64,000 nucleotides of DNA from Kribbella caucasensis (lineage in GTDB: Bacteria; Actinomycetota; Actinomycetes; Propionibacteriales; Kribbellaceae): positions 372,001 through 436,000 of the forward strand of contig NZ_SNWQ01000001.1 in NCBI RefSeq assembly GCF_004361855.1, given 5' to 3'. Position numbers and translations under genes: made by a program. The notes beneath the pieces are model-generated. The model saw nothing but the letters and a program-made list of their open reading frames with translations, was not told the DNA's origin and ran no database searches. Positions 8,264 through 17,054 of the stretch are shown in pieces. Positions within the stretch are counted from its first letter, which is position 1; each line of letters begins with the position of its first letter.

Positions 8264-11179
8264 GTGAAAGTTTCAGGCAAAGGACGGGGGCTGCTGGCAG
8301 TCTCTGCCGTGTCTGCCACCGCCATGCTGGCCGTCGCGGCCGGAGGAGGCGCGTCGGCATCCACCAGTGCCGACCCCGCCCCGACGGCCGCCGGCGAGGC
8401 CGGTGGATCGTCGATCGCCGCGAAGGAGCGCAAGGGCAACTACGACGCCCGTACGCCGAGCGCCCGCGCGACCTACGCCCGGGCCGCGAAGGTGGTCGCC
8501 AAGTCGGCCGGCGCGGAGAAGTTCCGCGACTCGCTGGGCAGCCAGGGTGTCGTCGACCTCGACGCGAACACCGGTACGCCGGCCCAGGTGACCAAGCTCA
8601 ACGGCTTCCTCACCGGCCCCAGCGCCAAGAAGGCGACCCAGATCGCGCTCGGCTACGTCAAGGCGAACCCGGACGTATTCAAGCTGTCGGAGTCCGACCT
8701 CGGCACCCTGAAACTGCGCAAGGACTACGTCGACGAACTCGGCACCCATCACATCTCCTGGGTTCAGGTGGTGGACGGGATCGAGGTCTTCGGCAACGGC
8801 CTGAAGGCCAACGTGACCAAGAAGGGCCAGCTGATCTCGCTGCAGGGCGCCCCGGTCGCCGGCCTGGTCTCGCAGGCGAAGGCGCGGTCCGCGAAGGCGG
8901 CGCTGAGCGCGGCCGGCGCCCGCTCGGCCGCCGCCGAGGACATCGGCGGCAAGGCGAGGACCGCGACCGCGAAGACGTCCGGCATGACCACCAAGTGGGC
9001 CAACGGCGACAGCGCCAAGCAGGTCTGGTTCCACACCGCGAGCGGGCTGCGCAAGGCCTGGATGACGTACACCAACGCGGGCGGCTCGCTGATCTACAGC
9101 CACGTCATCGACGCCCAGACCGGCGGCCTGCTGTACCGCCGCGACCTGGTCAGCGAGGGCAACGGCGACGCACTGGTCCAGGACAACTACCCGGGCGCGG
9201 CCAAGGGCGGCACCCAGCGGACCGAGAACCTGATCTACAACAAGTGGCTGCCGAAGAAGGCCAAGACGCTGCTCGAGGGCACCTCGGTCGCGGCCTGGGC
9301 GGACGTCAACGACGACAACCAGCCGAACGGCAACGAGACCGTCAAGGTCCCGGGCACCGCCACCGGTTCGGAGTACAAGCTGACGTCGTTCCAGAGTTCG
9401 TCGTTCTGCTCGGCCGCGTTCGTCTGCAGCTGGGACCCGGCCAAGCCGGACTCCTGGAAGACGAACATGAACCAGGACGTGACCAACGGGTTCTACCTGG
9501 CCAGCAACTTCCACGACTGGCTGGCCAAGCCGCCGATCAGCTTCACCTCCGAGGCCGGCAACTTCGAGACCGCCGGCGGCGACCCGGTGCTGCTGAACGC
9601 GCTGGACGGCGCGGCCACCGGCGAGAACGGCGGGCCGGACGCCAACCATGTCAACAACGCGAACATGTCCACTCCGCCGGACGGCACCTCGCCGACCATG
9701 CAGATGTACCTGTTCCACGCGCCGGGCGCCTCCGACGAACAGGACCCGTTCGTACCGAGCAGCTCGTCGAACGACGCGAGCATCCTGTACCACGAGTACA
9801 CCCACGGCCTGTCGAACCGGCTGGTCGTCGACGCGACCGGCAACTCGACGCTGAACAGCATCCAGGCCGGCTCGATGGGCGAGGCGTGGAGCGACTTCTA
9901 CGCGATGGACTACCTGGTCGCGCACGGCCTGGAGAAGGACACCACCGCGCCGGGCGAGGTCCTCGAGGGCAAGTACGTCAGCCACGGTCAGCTGTTCCGC
10001 ACCCAGGCGATGGACTGCCGGGTCAAGTCCAAGGCGGAGACCTGCGTCGGTCTCGACGGGACGCAGGGCGGCTACACCTACGGCGACTTCCCGACCATCG
10101 GCGGCGCGCCCGAGGTGCACTCGTCCGGTGAGGTCTGGGCGCAGGCCCTGTGGGACCTGCGGGAGCGGTTCGGCCGGTCGTACGCGCTGAGCCTGATCAC
10201 CCGCGCGATGGAGCTGTCGACGGCCGACCCGACCATGCTCGACATGCGCAACGCGATCGTGCAGGCCGACCTGGTCGCCAGCGGCGGCAAGAACGCCGAC
10301 ATCATCTGGACCGTCTTCGCCAACCGTGGCATGGGCTGGTTCGCCGGTGTCCTGGACGGCGGCGACTCGCACCCGATCGAGGACTTCCACAAGCCCCCGA
10401 CCGGTGCCACCACCAGCATCACCGGCACCGTCACCGACAAGGACTCCGGTACTCCGGTGGCCGGCGCGCTGGTCTTCGTCGGCGGTCACGCCTCCGGTTA
10501 CGCGGGCGACTACTCCGCCGTGACCGGTGCCGACGGCAAGTACACGATCGACAACGTGCTGCCGGGCACCTACGGCAAGTTCGTCGTCTCCGGCCCCGGC
10601 TACGAACTGCTGGGCGCCCCGCTGCAGGTCAAGGCCGGCGGCACCACGGCGAACTTCGCGCCGCGGCGCAACTGGGCGGCGGCCTCCGGTGGCGGTACCG
10701 TCGCCGGCTTCAACGGCCCGGACTTCAGCCCGCAGTGCGGCCCGGACTACGCGATCGACCTGAGCCAGGGCACCGGCTGGGGCAGCACCACCGGTGACGA
10801 CGCCGGTACGCCGACCAACGTGATGGTCCCGAAGCACATCGACATCAAGTTGCCCGAGGCGGTCAAGGTGACCAGCTTCTCGGTCGACCCGTCGAACACC
10901 TGCGGCGACCCGGGCTCGTCATCGACCGGTCAGTACCGGATCGAGACGTCGGCCGACGGCACCACCTGGGCCACCGCTCAGGAGGGCACCTTCACGGCGG
11001 CCAACCGGGGCAAGTACACCGAACTGGCCCCGAGCGGCAACGCGGCCGGAGTGCAGTACGTGCGGTTCTGGATGCTCAGCCCGCAGGTGCCGGACTTCGC
11101 CACCAACTGCCCGGCGGGCGCGTTCGGCGGCTGCACCTTCACCGACATGACGGAGATCCAGGTCTTCGGCACCAAGTAA
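8264..11179 (+). CDS. Secreted M36 (fungalysin-type) metalloprotease with C-terminal accessory domains
   Basis: A 971-residue exported protease. Order: a signal peptide (LLAVSAVSATAMLAVAAGGGASA), an FTP/PepSY-like propeptide (HHISWVQVVDGIEVFGNGL), the M36 catalytic domain with zinc motif HEYTH near residue 510 and the downstream GEAWSDFYAMDY glutamate near 540, a carboxypeptidase-regulatory-like beta domain (ITGTVTDKDSGTPVAGALVF), and a C-terminal discoidin-like domain (YRIETSADGTTWATAQEGTF). It should self-process and degrade extracellular protein. The start is a GTG with GGAG 8 nt upstream. It is monocistronic, with its own terminator directly downstream. Confidence 0.92.
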   Translation: MKVSGKGRGLLAVSAVSATAMLAVAAGGGASASTSADPAPTAAGEAGGSSIAAKERKGNYDARTPSARATYARAAKVVAKSAGAEKFRDSLGSQGVVDLDANTGTPAQVTKLNGFLTGPSAKKATQIALGYVKANPDVFKLSESDLGTLKLRKDYVDELGTHHISWVQVVDGIEVFGNGLKANVTKKGQLISLQGAPVAGLVSQAKARSAKAALSAAGARSAAAEDIGGKARTATAKTSGMTTKWANGDSAKQVWFHTASGLRKAWMTYTNAGGSLIYSHVIDAQTGGLLYRRDLVSEGNGDALVQDNYPGAAKGGTQRTENLIYNKWLPKKAKTLLEGTSVAAWADVNDDNQPNGNETVKVPGTATGSEYKLTSFQSSSFCSAAFVCSWDPAKPDSWKTNMNQDVTNGFYLASNFHDWLAKPPISFTSEAGNFETAGGDPVLLNALDGAATGENGGPDANHVNNANMSTPPDGTSPTMQMYLFHAPGASDEQDPFVPSSSSNDASILYHEYTHGLSNRLVVDATGNSTLNSIQAGSMGEAWSDFYAMDYLVAHGLEKDTTAPGEVLEGKYVSHGQLFRTQAMDCRVKSKAETCVGLDGTQGGYTYGDFPTIGGAPEVHSSGEVWAQALWDLRERFGRSYALSLITRAMELSTADPTMLDMRNAIVQADLVASGGKNADIIWTVFANRGMGWFAGVLDGGDSHPIEDFHKPPTGATTSITGTVTDKDSGTPVAGALVFVGGHASGYAGDYSAVTGADGKYTIDNVLPGTYGKFVVSGPGYELLGAPLQVKAGGTTANFAPRRNWAAASGGGTVAGFNGPDFSPQCGPDYAIDLSQGTGWGSTTGDDAGTPTNVMVPKHIDIKLPEAVKVTSFSVDPSNTCGDPGSSSTGQYRIETSADGTTWATAQEGTFTAANRGKYTELAPSGNAAGVQYVRFWMLSPQVPDFATNCPAGAFGGCTFTDMTEIQVFGTK

Positions 11180-11196
11180 CACCCCCGCGTCAGGAG

Positions 11197-11227
11197 GGAC
11201 CGGCCGACACCCGTCGGCCGGTCCTTT
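11197..11227 (+). terminator. Terminator after the M36 protease
   Basis: A 12-bp perfect stem GGACCGGCCGAC / GTCGGCCGGTCC with a 4-nt loop, followed by TTT, 18 bp after the protease stop. Confidence 0.8.
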
Positions 11228-11319
11228 CGCAGTACGGGGTGGAGTGAGACAGAACACGCGGGCGTGATGAGGGCCTCAGCGACATGACTGCCGAGTAACC
11301 AACCAATAACATCGCTGGT

Positions 11320-13479
11320 ATGCAGATCCTCGCCATCGTCGTCTCGCTCACGATCGCGGCCGTCGGCATCGCGCTGTTCGGCCGGACGATCGGGCACATG
11401 GTGTCCGTGGTCAAACTGGGGCAGCCGGTGAGCCGGACGGACAACCCGGGGCAGCGGACGGCCACGCTGGCCAAGGAGACGCTGCTGCACACCCGGATGC
11501 TGCAGTGGAGCCACATCGGCGTGGTGCACTGGTTCGTCGCGTTCGGGTTCATCGGGCTGTTCCTCAGCCTGGTGACCGCGTTCGGGCAGTTGTTCGACGC
11601 GCACTTCGCGTTGCCGCTGATCGGGCACTGGTTCGTGTTCGAGTGGGTGAGTGAGTTCCTCGCCTGGACCGGGCTGCTCGCGATCGCCGCGCTGATCGTG
11701 ATCCGGCTGCGGCACCTGCCGAGCGGTTCCGAAGGACGGTACAGCCGGTTCTACGGATCGCGCGCCTGGCAGGCGTACTACGTCGAGTACACGATCCTCG
11801 GCGTACTGGCCTGCATCGTGTTGCTGCGCGGCCTGGAATACGTGCTCATCGACGGGTCGAAGTTCCACTTCCCGCTGACCTACTTCGTCGGCGAGGGGCT
11901 GTTCGGCGGACTGTCCGAGCACGCGCTGGAGAACACGATCTACCTGGTCGCGATGATCAAGATCCTGATCTCGTTCGCCTGGATGATCACCATCTCGCTG
12001 AACGCGACGATGGGTGTGGCCTGGCACCGGTTCACCGCCTGGCCGAACATCTGGTTCAAGCGCGAGGCCGACGGCGGTACGGCGCTCGGCGCGTTGCAGC
12101 CGATCATGGTCAAGGGCGAGCCGATCGACTTCGAGAACATCGAGGAGCTCGACGAGGACGCCGCGCTGGGAGTGGGCAAGCTCGAGGACTTCACCTGGAA
12201 GGGGCTGCTCGACTTCACCACGTGTACCGAGTGCGGCCGTTGCCAGTCGCAGTGCCCGGCGTGGAACACCGAGAAGCCGTTGTCGCCGAAGCTGGTGGTG
12301 ATGAACCTGCGCGAGCACGCGTATGCCAAGGCGCCGTACCTGCTGGCCTCGTCGGACGACGATCGCAAGTCGCTGCCGGAGCTGGTGCTGGCCGAGCAGG
12401 ACAAGCCGCTGGTCGGGCCGGCCGATGTCGCGGTGATCGACGAAGAGGCCTTGTGGGCTTGTACGTCGTGTGGCGCGTGCGTGCAGCAGTGCCCGGTCGA
12501 CATCGAGCACGTGGACGCGATCATGGACATGCGCCGCTACCAGGTGCTGATCGAGTCGTCGTTCCCGTCCGAGCTCAACGGGTTGTTCAAGGGCCTGGAG
12601 AACAAGGGCAATCCGTGGAACATGAACCCGTCGGGGAGGATGGACTGGGCCAAGGATCTGCCGTTCGAGGTCAAGCAGGTCGGCACGGACGTGGAGACGC
12701 TGGCCGAGGTCGAGTACCTGTTCTGGGTCGGTTGCGCGGGTGCCTTCGAGGATCGCGCGAAGAAGACCACGCAGGCGGTGGCGGAGTTGCTGAACATCGC
12801 GGGTGTCTCGTTCGCGGTACTCGGTGACGGCGAGACCTGCACGGGCGATCCGGCGCGGCGGGCCGGCAACGAGTTCGTCTTCCAGCAGCTGGCGATGCAG
12901 AACGCCGAGGTGTTCAAGGAGACCGGCGCGAAGAAGGTCGTCTCCACCTGCGCGCACTGCTTCAACACGCTGAAGAACGAGTACTCCCAGCTCGGCGTCG
13001 AGCTCGACGTCATCCACCACACGCAGCTACTGAACCGGCTCGTCCGCGAGGGCAAACTGACCCCGGTCGCCCCCGCCGACAGCTCGCTCAACGGCCAGAA
13101 GATCACGTACCACGACCCGTGCTACCTGGGCCGGCACAACCAGGTGTACGACGCTCCGCGGGAGCTGCTCGACATCATCCCCGGCGCCGAGTTCGCCGAG
13201 ATGCCGCGGAACCAGACCAAGTCGTTCTGCTGCGGCGCGGGCGGTGCGCGGATGTGGATGGAGGAGAAGGTCGGCAGCCGGATCAACCTCAACCGCACCA
13301 CCGAGGCGGTCGAGACCGGTGCCGACAAGATCGCCACCGGCTGCCCGTTCTGCCGGGTGATGCTGTCGGACGGCCTGACCGCCAAGCAGGCGGACGGAAC
13401 GGCGCGCGAATCCGTCGAGGTCGCCGACGTCGCCCAGCTCCTCCTCACCTCGGTCAAACGCGGCGAAGGTGGACGTTAA
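11320..13479 (+). CDS. etfD: Membrane (Fe-S)-binding oxidoreductase, EtfD-like (heterodisulfide reductase-related)
   Basis: A 719-residue protein with N-terminal membrane helices (VHWFVAFGFIGLFLSLVTAF, FLAWTGLLAIAALIVIRL and others, NarI-like), then two 4Fe-4S motifs, CTECGRCQSQCP near residue 302 and CTSCGACVQQCP near 381, then two CCG domains (GCAGAFEDRAKKTT and CCGAGGARMW). This order matches Rv0338c (EtfD) of Mycobacterium tuberculosis, which passes electrons from electron-transfer flavoprotein to the quinone pool during fatty-acid oxidation; function here is by homology. It is transcribed alone, between terminators. A GTTACTCG element in its promoter also occurs before the FadE5-like gene at 36 kb, hinting at common control. 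Confidence 0.85.
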   Translation: MQILAIVVSLTIAAVGIALFGRTIGHMVSVVKLGQPVSRTDNPGQRTATLAKETLLHTRMLQWSHIGVVHWFVAFGFIGLFLSLVTAFGQLFDAHFALPLIGHWFVFEWVSEFLAWTGLLAIAALIVIRLRHLPSGSEGRYSRFYGSRAWQAYYVEYTILGVLACIVLLRGLEYVLIDGSKFHFPLTYFVGEGLFGGLSEHALENTIYLVAMIKILISFAWMITISLNATMGVAWHRFTAWPNIWFKREADGGTALGALQPIMVKGEPIDFENIEELDEDAALGVGKLEDFTWKGLLDFTTCTECGRCQSQCPAWNTEKPLSPKLVVMNLREHAYAKAPYLLASSDDDRKSLPELVLAEQDKPLVGPADVAVIDEEALWACTSCGACVQQCPVDIEHVDAIMDMRRYQVLIESSFPSELNGLFKGLENKGNPWNMNPSGRMDWAKDLPFEVKQVGTDVETLAEVEYLFWVGCAGAFEDRAKKTTQAVAELLNIAGVSFAVLGDGETCTGDPARRAGNEFVFQQLAMQNAEVFKETGAKKVVSTCAHCFNTLKNEYSQLGVELDVIHHTQLLNRLVREGKLTPVAPADSSLNGQKITYHDPCYLGRHNQVYDAPRELLDIIPGAEFAEMPRNQTKSFCCGAGGARMWMEEKVGSRINLNRTTEAVETGADKIATGCPFCRVMLSDGLTAKQADGTARESVEVADVAQLLLTSVKRGEGGR

Positions 13480-13517
13480 AGTTCTGCAGGTTGTGGCAAC
13501 GACCCTTCCCGGTGACC

Positions 13518-13551
13518 TGAGCTGAGCCGTAGGATCCGACGGCTCAGCTCA
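13518..13551 (+). terminator. 13-bp perfect hairpin between etfD and lipoprotein gene
   Basis: TGAGCTGAGCCGT pairs with ACGGCTCAGCTCA across an 8-nt loop. No T-tract follows and the downstream ribosome-binding site (GGAGGGG) starts 6 bp later, so it may terminate etfD or shape the leader of the next mRNA. Confidence 0.55.
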
Positions 13552-13569
13552 ATCTGGAGGGGAAATATC

Positions 13570-14355
13570 GTGAGGCTTCGCACCCGGGCGGCCGCCGTAC
13601 TGGTCGCCCTGCCGCTCGCTCTGGGGCTCGTCGCCTGCGGAAGCGAACCGGCGGAACAGTCCAGCGGTCACCTGCCGTCCACGCCGGTACAGACCAAGGC
13701 CGCACCGCAGAAGGCGGCCGCGCCCGCCGCCGCCAAACTGACGAAGGCCACCTTCGTCCCGGCGATGAACGCCGCGCTCGGCAAGCAGCGGACCTGGCGG
13801 ACGGTTGCCAAGATGACCGTCAACGGCCGGCTGTTGATGACGATCACCGGCTTCCAGCAGGCCGAACCACTGGCCTTGTCGATGGAGATGACCGGCGAGG
13901 CCTTCCAGGGCAGCAAGGCGAAGATCATCGTCGTCGACGGATTCGCCTACTTGTCGATGCCCGGCAGCACCCCGGCCGGCAAGTTCGTCAAGGTCGACGC
14001 GTCCGCCGCCGAGGTCGGCGCGCTGGCCGGCAACGGCGACCCGACCAAGACGTTCAAGGCGTTCGGGAAGTCGCTGCGGGGACTCAAGTTCGTCCGGTCG
14101 GAGACCATCGGCGGACAGAAGCTGGATCGCTACGAACTCACCGTCGACACCGCCGCCGTTCTGCGAGCCCAAGGCAAGCCGGTCCCCGACGGCGTTCCGA
14201 AGACGCTGAAGTTCAACGTCTGGATGGACTCCGCCAAGCTCGTCCGCCGGATGACCTTCAACCTGGCCGGCGTGAACATGGTGATGACCATGGCCGACTA
14301 CAACAAGCCGGTCATCATCAAGGCCCCGCCCGCCTCGAAGATCGTCACCCGTTGA
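13570..14355 (+). CDS. LppX/LprG-type lipoprotein
   Basis: A 261-residue lipoprotein: a signal peptide ending in the lipobox LVAC at about residue 19-22 (GLVACGSEP), then a low-complexity Ala/Lys linker and a single LolA-like beta-sandwich domain. Segments such as TWRTVAKMTVNGRLLMTITG, VVDGFAYLSMPG and LKFNVWMDSAKLVRRMTFNL fit the LppX_LprAFG group, whose members shuttle or bind hydrophobic molecules in the cell envelope of actinobacteria. The start is a GTG with GGAGGGG 7 nt upstream. No partner gene (such as an efflux pump) is adjacent, so the ligand is open. Confidence 0.8.
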   Translation: MRLRTRAAAVLVALPLALGLVACGSEPAEQSSGHLPSTPVQTKAAPQKAAAPAAAKLTKATFVPAMNAALGKQRTWRTVAKMTVNGRLLMTITGFQQAEPLALSMEMTGEAFQGSKAKIIVVDGFAYLSMPGSTPAGKFVKVDASAAEVGALAGNGDPTKTFKAFGKSLRGLKFVRSETIGGQKLDRYELTVDTAAVLRAQGKPVPDGVPKTLKFNVWMDSAKLVRRMTFNLAGVNMVMTMADYNKPVIIKAPPASKIVTR

Positions 14356-14475
14356 GGCCGGATCCGGTCAGATCACACCGTGGCGTGAGAACTTCTCGTA
14401 ATCTGCTGTTAGTCAGGTAGAAGGTTACCTGTTGCGGAAGTGATCACCTGCGGATGATCGGGTGGGCTGGTGCCG

Positions 14476-16116
14476 ATGAGCGTGCGTGTTGGTAGTACTC
14501 GACGAAACTTCGTGACCGTGACCGGGGCGGCGGCCGCGCTGGCCCTGGCCGGCAACCTCCCCGACCTGGACTTCGCCAAGGCCGGTGCGACCGGCGGCGT
14601 GGACCGCCGCGATCCGTTCACGCTCGGCGTCGCCTCCGGTGATCCGCTGCCCGACGCGGTGGTGATCTGGACCCGGCTCGCGCCCGAACCGCTCGCGCCG
14701 TTCGGTGGGATGGACCGCCGGCCGGTCGAGGTGCAATGGCAACTGGCCGAGGACGAGCAGTTCCACCGCGTCGTCCGGCACGGGACCACGCAGGCCCGGC
14801 CGGAGTCGAGCCACTCGGTCCACGTCGACGTCCAAGGACTGCGGCCCTGGCGGCACTACTGGTACCGGTTCCGCGTCGGCAACCAGGTCAGCCCGGTTGG
14901 AAGGACGCGCACCGCCCCGGCGTACGACCAGAGTGTGCCGGTGATGTCGATGGCGTTCGCTTCCTGCCAGGCGTGGTGGGAGGGCTGGTACACGGCGTAC
15001 GCGGACATGGCCCGGCGCGAGCACGACGTGGTGTTCTTCCTCGGCGACTACATCTACGAGTTCGGGATCGACCGTGGCGTCCGGCCGCACTCGAACGAGG
15101 ACTACGTGACCCGGCAGACCGTCACGTTGGACGAGTACCGCAACCGCTACGCGTCGTACAAGATGGACCCCGATCTGCAGGCCGCGCACGCGTCGGCGCC
15201 CTGGGTGGTCACGGTGGACGATCACGAGGTGGTCGACAACTGGGCCGACGAGGCGCATCCGAGTGCACCGCCCGCGCAGTTCCTGGTCCGCCGCGCGAAC
15301 GCGTTCCGGGCGTACTGGGAACACATGCCGCTGCGGCTCGCGCAGTTGCCGAACGGCCCGGACATGCAGCTCTACCGGCGGATCCGGTACGGCCGGCTCG
15401 CGGAGTTCAGCGTGCTCGACACCCGGCAGTACCGCTCCGACCAGGCTTACGGCGACGGTTCGAAGTTCCCCGGGCCGGATGTCCTCGACCCCACCCGGAC
15501 CCTCACCGGCGACGAGCAGGAACGCTGGCTCCTCGACGGCTGGACCGCGTCCCAGGCCCGCTGGAACGTGCTCGCCCAGCAGAACGCGCTGGCCCGGCTG
15601 GACGTGAAGGACGGCCCGGAACTCCTCGTCCCGATGGACACCTGGGACGGGTACGCCGCCTCCCGCGACCGCGTCCTCGGCGGCGCCCACCAGCGCAAGA
15701 TCCGCAACCTGGTGTCGATCGGCGGCGACCTGCACCGCAGCGTCGCCTCCGACCTCAAGCTGGACTTCGCGAATCCGGACTCGCCGACCGTCGGCAGCGA
15801 GTTCGTCGGGACCTCGATCAGCTCCGGGCTGGACGGGATGGACCTCGACCCGGGCGGCCTCACCCTGCTGCGGGAGAACCCGCACATCAAGTACGGCAAC
15901 TTCCAGCGCGGCTACGTCAGCTGCACGATCACCCCGCGGCAGTGGATCTCCGACTACCGCGTGGTCGACCGGGTCACCGTCCCGAACGGCACCGTCAGCA
16001 CTCGCGCCAAACTCCTCGTCGAGGACGGGCGCCCGGGCATCCGGGTCGTGGCTGGTGATCCCGCGCCGCACCGAGCACCTGCTCGCTACGGCGCGGGATC
16101 ACCAGCCACGACCTAA
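14476..16116 (+). CDS. phoD: PhoD-like alkaline phosphatase/phosphodiesterase, Tat-exported
   Basis: A 546-residue PhoD-family enzyme. The N-terminus has a twin-arginine signal (TRRNFVTVTGAAAALALA). The PhoD N-domain starts FTLGVASGDPLPDAVVIWTRL, and the metallophosphatase core shows FASCQ, FFLGDYIYE, VDDHEVVDNW and a GGDLHRS motif, the usual Fe/Ca ligand regions. It should release phosphate from esters outside the cell. ATG 14476 is used; a GTG at 14470 is also in frame. The last ~24 codons are written inside a 25-bp perfect inverted repeat, so the natural C-terminus may have been replaced or extended by that element. A CAGGTA/TACCTG inverted repeat lies 45-62 bp upstream. Confidence 0.9.
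   Translation: MSVRVGSTRRNFVTVTGAAAALALAGNLPDLDFAKAGATGGVDRRDPFTLGVASGDPLPDAVVIWTRLAPEPLAPFGGMDRRPVEVQWQLAEDEQFHRVVRHGTTQARPESSHSVHVDVQGLRPWRHYWYRFRVGNQVSPVGRTRTAPAYDQSVPVMSMAFASCQAWWEGWYTAYADMARREHDVVFFLGDYIYEFGIDRGVRPHSNEDYVTRQTVTLDEYRNRYASYKMDPDLQAAHASAPWVVTVDDHEVVDNWADEAHPSAPPAQFLVRRANAFRAYWEHMPLRLAQLPNGPDMQLYRRIRYGRLAEFSVLDTRQYRSDQAYGDGSKFPGPDVLDPTRTLTGDEQERWLLDGWTASQARWNVLAQQNALARLDVKDGPELLVPMDTWDGYAASRDRVLGGAHQRKIRNLVSIGGDLHRSVASDLKLDFANPDSPTVGSEFVGTSISSGLDGMDLDPGGLTLLRENPHIKYGNFQRGYVSCTITPRQWISDYRVVDRVTVPNGTVSTRAKLLVEDGRPGIRVVAGDPAPHRAPARYGAGSPATT
16044..16113. repeat. 25-bp perfect inverted repeat at the 3' end of phoD
   Basis: Left arm 16044-16068 and right arm 16089-16113 are perfect reverse complements over 25 bp; the 20-nt centre contains a further CGAGCA/TGCTCG stem with a 2-nt loop. 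The TAA stop begins at the next base. It could act as a terminator but has no T-tract, and it overlaps coding sequence. Confidence 0.85.
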
Positions 16117-16134
16117 CCCTCTGAGGAGAGACCG

Positions 16135-16989
16135 ATGAACCGCTCCGCCCTCGTCCTCATCGGCACGGCCGTTGCCACCGTTGCCGTTTCGTCCGCCGGC
16201 TACTCGGTCAGCGGCCGGCCGTCACCGGTCCAGGTGTCCACCAATCCGCAGCAGCTGAGCGTCGTCGGCCTGCCCTGCTTCCCCGGCAACCTCACGCTCA
16301 CGATGACCAACACCGGCACCGAGTCCCTGTACGCCGACCTGACGCTGAGCCCGACCGGTCCGTTACAGCTGTCGCGCGAACTGTTCTCGTCCTGGCTGCC
16401 CGCGGTGGAACCGGATCAGCCGGTGAGCGCACCGGTCGAAGTACGGGTACCCCGCGACACCCACTCCGGCCAGTACAGCATCGACCTCGAGGTGGACCGG
16501 ACCAAGGTGACCGTGCCCGTGCAGGTGAATCCCCTGCCACCCAAGGGGCCCGGCAGCAACGTCGCGCTCGGCGAACAGGCGACCGCATCCTCGACACACG
16601 GCAACTTCGCACTCTGCGGTGCGGTCGACGGCGACAACGACTCGGAGCACTGGGACACCCTGACCGGTTGGAACGACGGCACCCGAGCGGTCTTCCCCGA
16701 CACGTACGACGTCGCGCTCGCCGAGCCGACCACAATCGACCGGGTGGAGCTCTACACACTCGACTCGATCCGGTACCCGGCCGCCGCGAACGGGCTGCGC
16801 GACTGGGACGTCCAGGTCCGGTCCGGCGGCGGTGCGTGGACGACCGTGGCCTCCGTCCGCGGCAACACCGCCGGTCACGTCACCTCGACCTTCACCCCGA
16901 CCCAGGCCGACGCGGTCCGCATCCTCGCCCTGGCCGGCAACGGCAACACCTACTCCCGCATCGTCGAACTCGAGGTCTACGACAGCTGA
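16135..16989 (+). CDS. Secreted protein with discoidin (F5/8 type C) domain
   Basis: A 284-residue exported protein: signal peptide (LVLIGTAVATVAVSSAGYSV), a beta-rich N-terminal half that looks like an NEW3/immunoglobulin-like module (TNTGTESLYADLTLSPTGPL), and from about residue 140 a galactose-binding-like discoidin domain beginning NVALGEQATASSTHGNFALC and ending YSRIVELEVYDS. Such domains bind carbohydrate or cell surfaces. No catalytic domain is present. GAGGAG 8 nt upstream sets the start, 18 bp after the phoD stop, so the two are likely co-transcribed unless the intervening hairpin stops transcription. Ends just before a repeat-family hairpin. Confidence 0.8.
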   Translation: MNRSALVLIGTAVATVAVSSAGYSVSGRPSPVQVSTNPQQLSVVGLPCFPGNLTLTMTNTGTESLYADLTLSPTGPLQLSRELFSSWLPAVEPDQPVSAPVEVRVPRDTHSGQYSIDLEVDRTKVTVPVQVNPLPPKGPGSNVALGEQATASSTHGNFALCGAVDGDNDSEHWDTLTGWNDGTRAVFPDTYDVALAEPTTIDRVELYTLDSIRYPAAANGLRDWDVQVRSGGGAWTTVASVRGNTAGHVTSTFTPTQADAVRILALAGNGNTYSRIVELEVYDS

Positions 16990-16997
16990 CGCTCCCC

Positions 16998-17047
16998 CTT
17001 GCGTCCGAAGAACCGAGCGCTACAGGCCGCAGTTCTTCGGACGCAAG
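16998..17047. repeat. Family B palindromic element, copy 1 (possible bidirectional terminator)
   Basis: 16-bp perfect arms CTTGCGTCCGAAGAAC / GTTCTTCGGACGCAAG around an 18-nt centre. A 42-bp core is 38/42 identical to the reverse complement of 51720-51761, including the loop. It lies between two convergent genes. Confidence 0.85.
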
Positions 17048-17054
17048 CGCCGGG

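Noticed and set aside
7435-10131. An 898-codon plus-strand open frame across the membrane protein and M36 protease genes
   Set aside because: It is an Arg/Gly/Pro-rich shadow of two real genes in another frame, caused by high GC.
8273-10837. An 854-codon minus-strand open frame opposite the M36 protease
   Set aside because: Antisense shadow with no domain-like sequence; the plus strand has signal peptide and HEYTH motif.
14424-14455. PhoP (PHO) boxes before phoD
   Set aside because: GGTTACCTG and GATCACCTG resemble half-sites but are 18 bp apart, not the 11-bp direct-repeat spacing.
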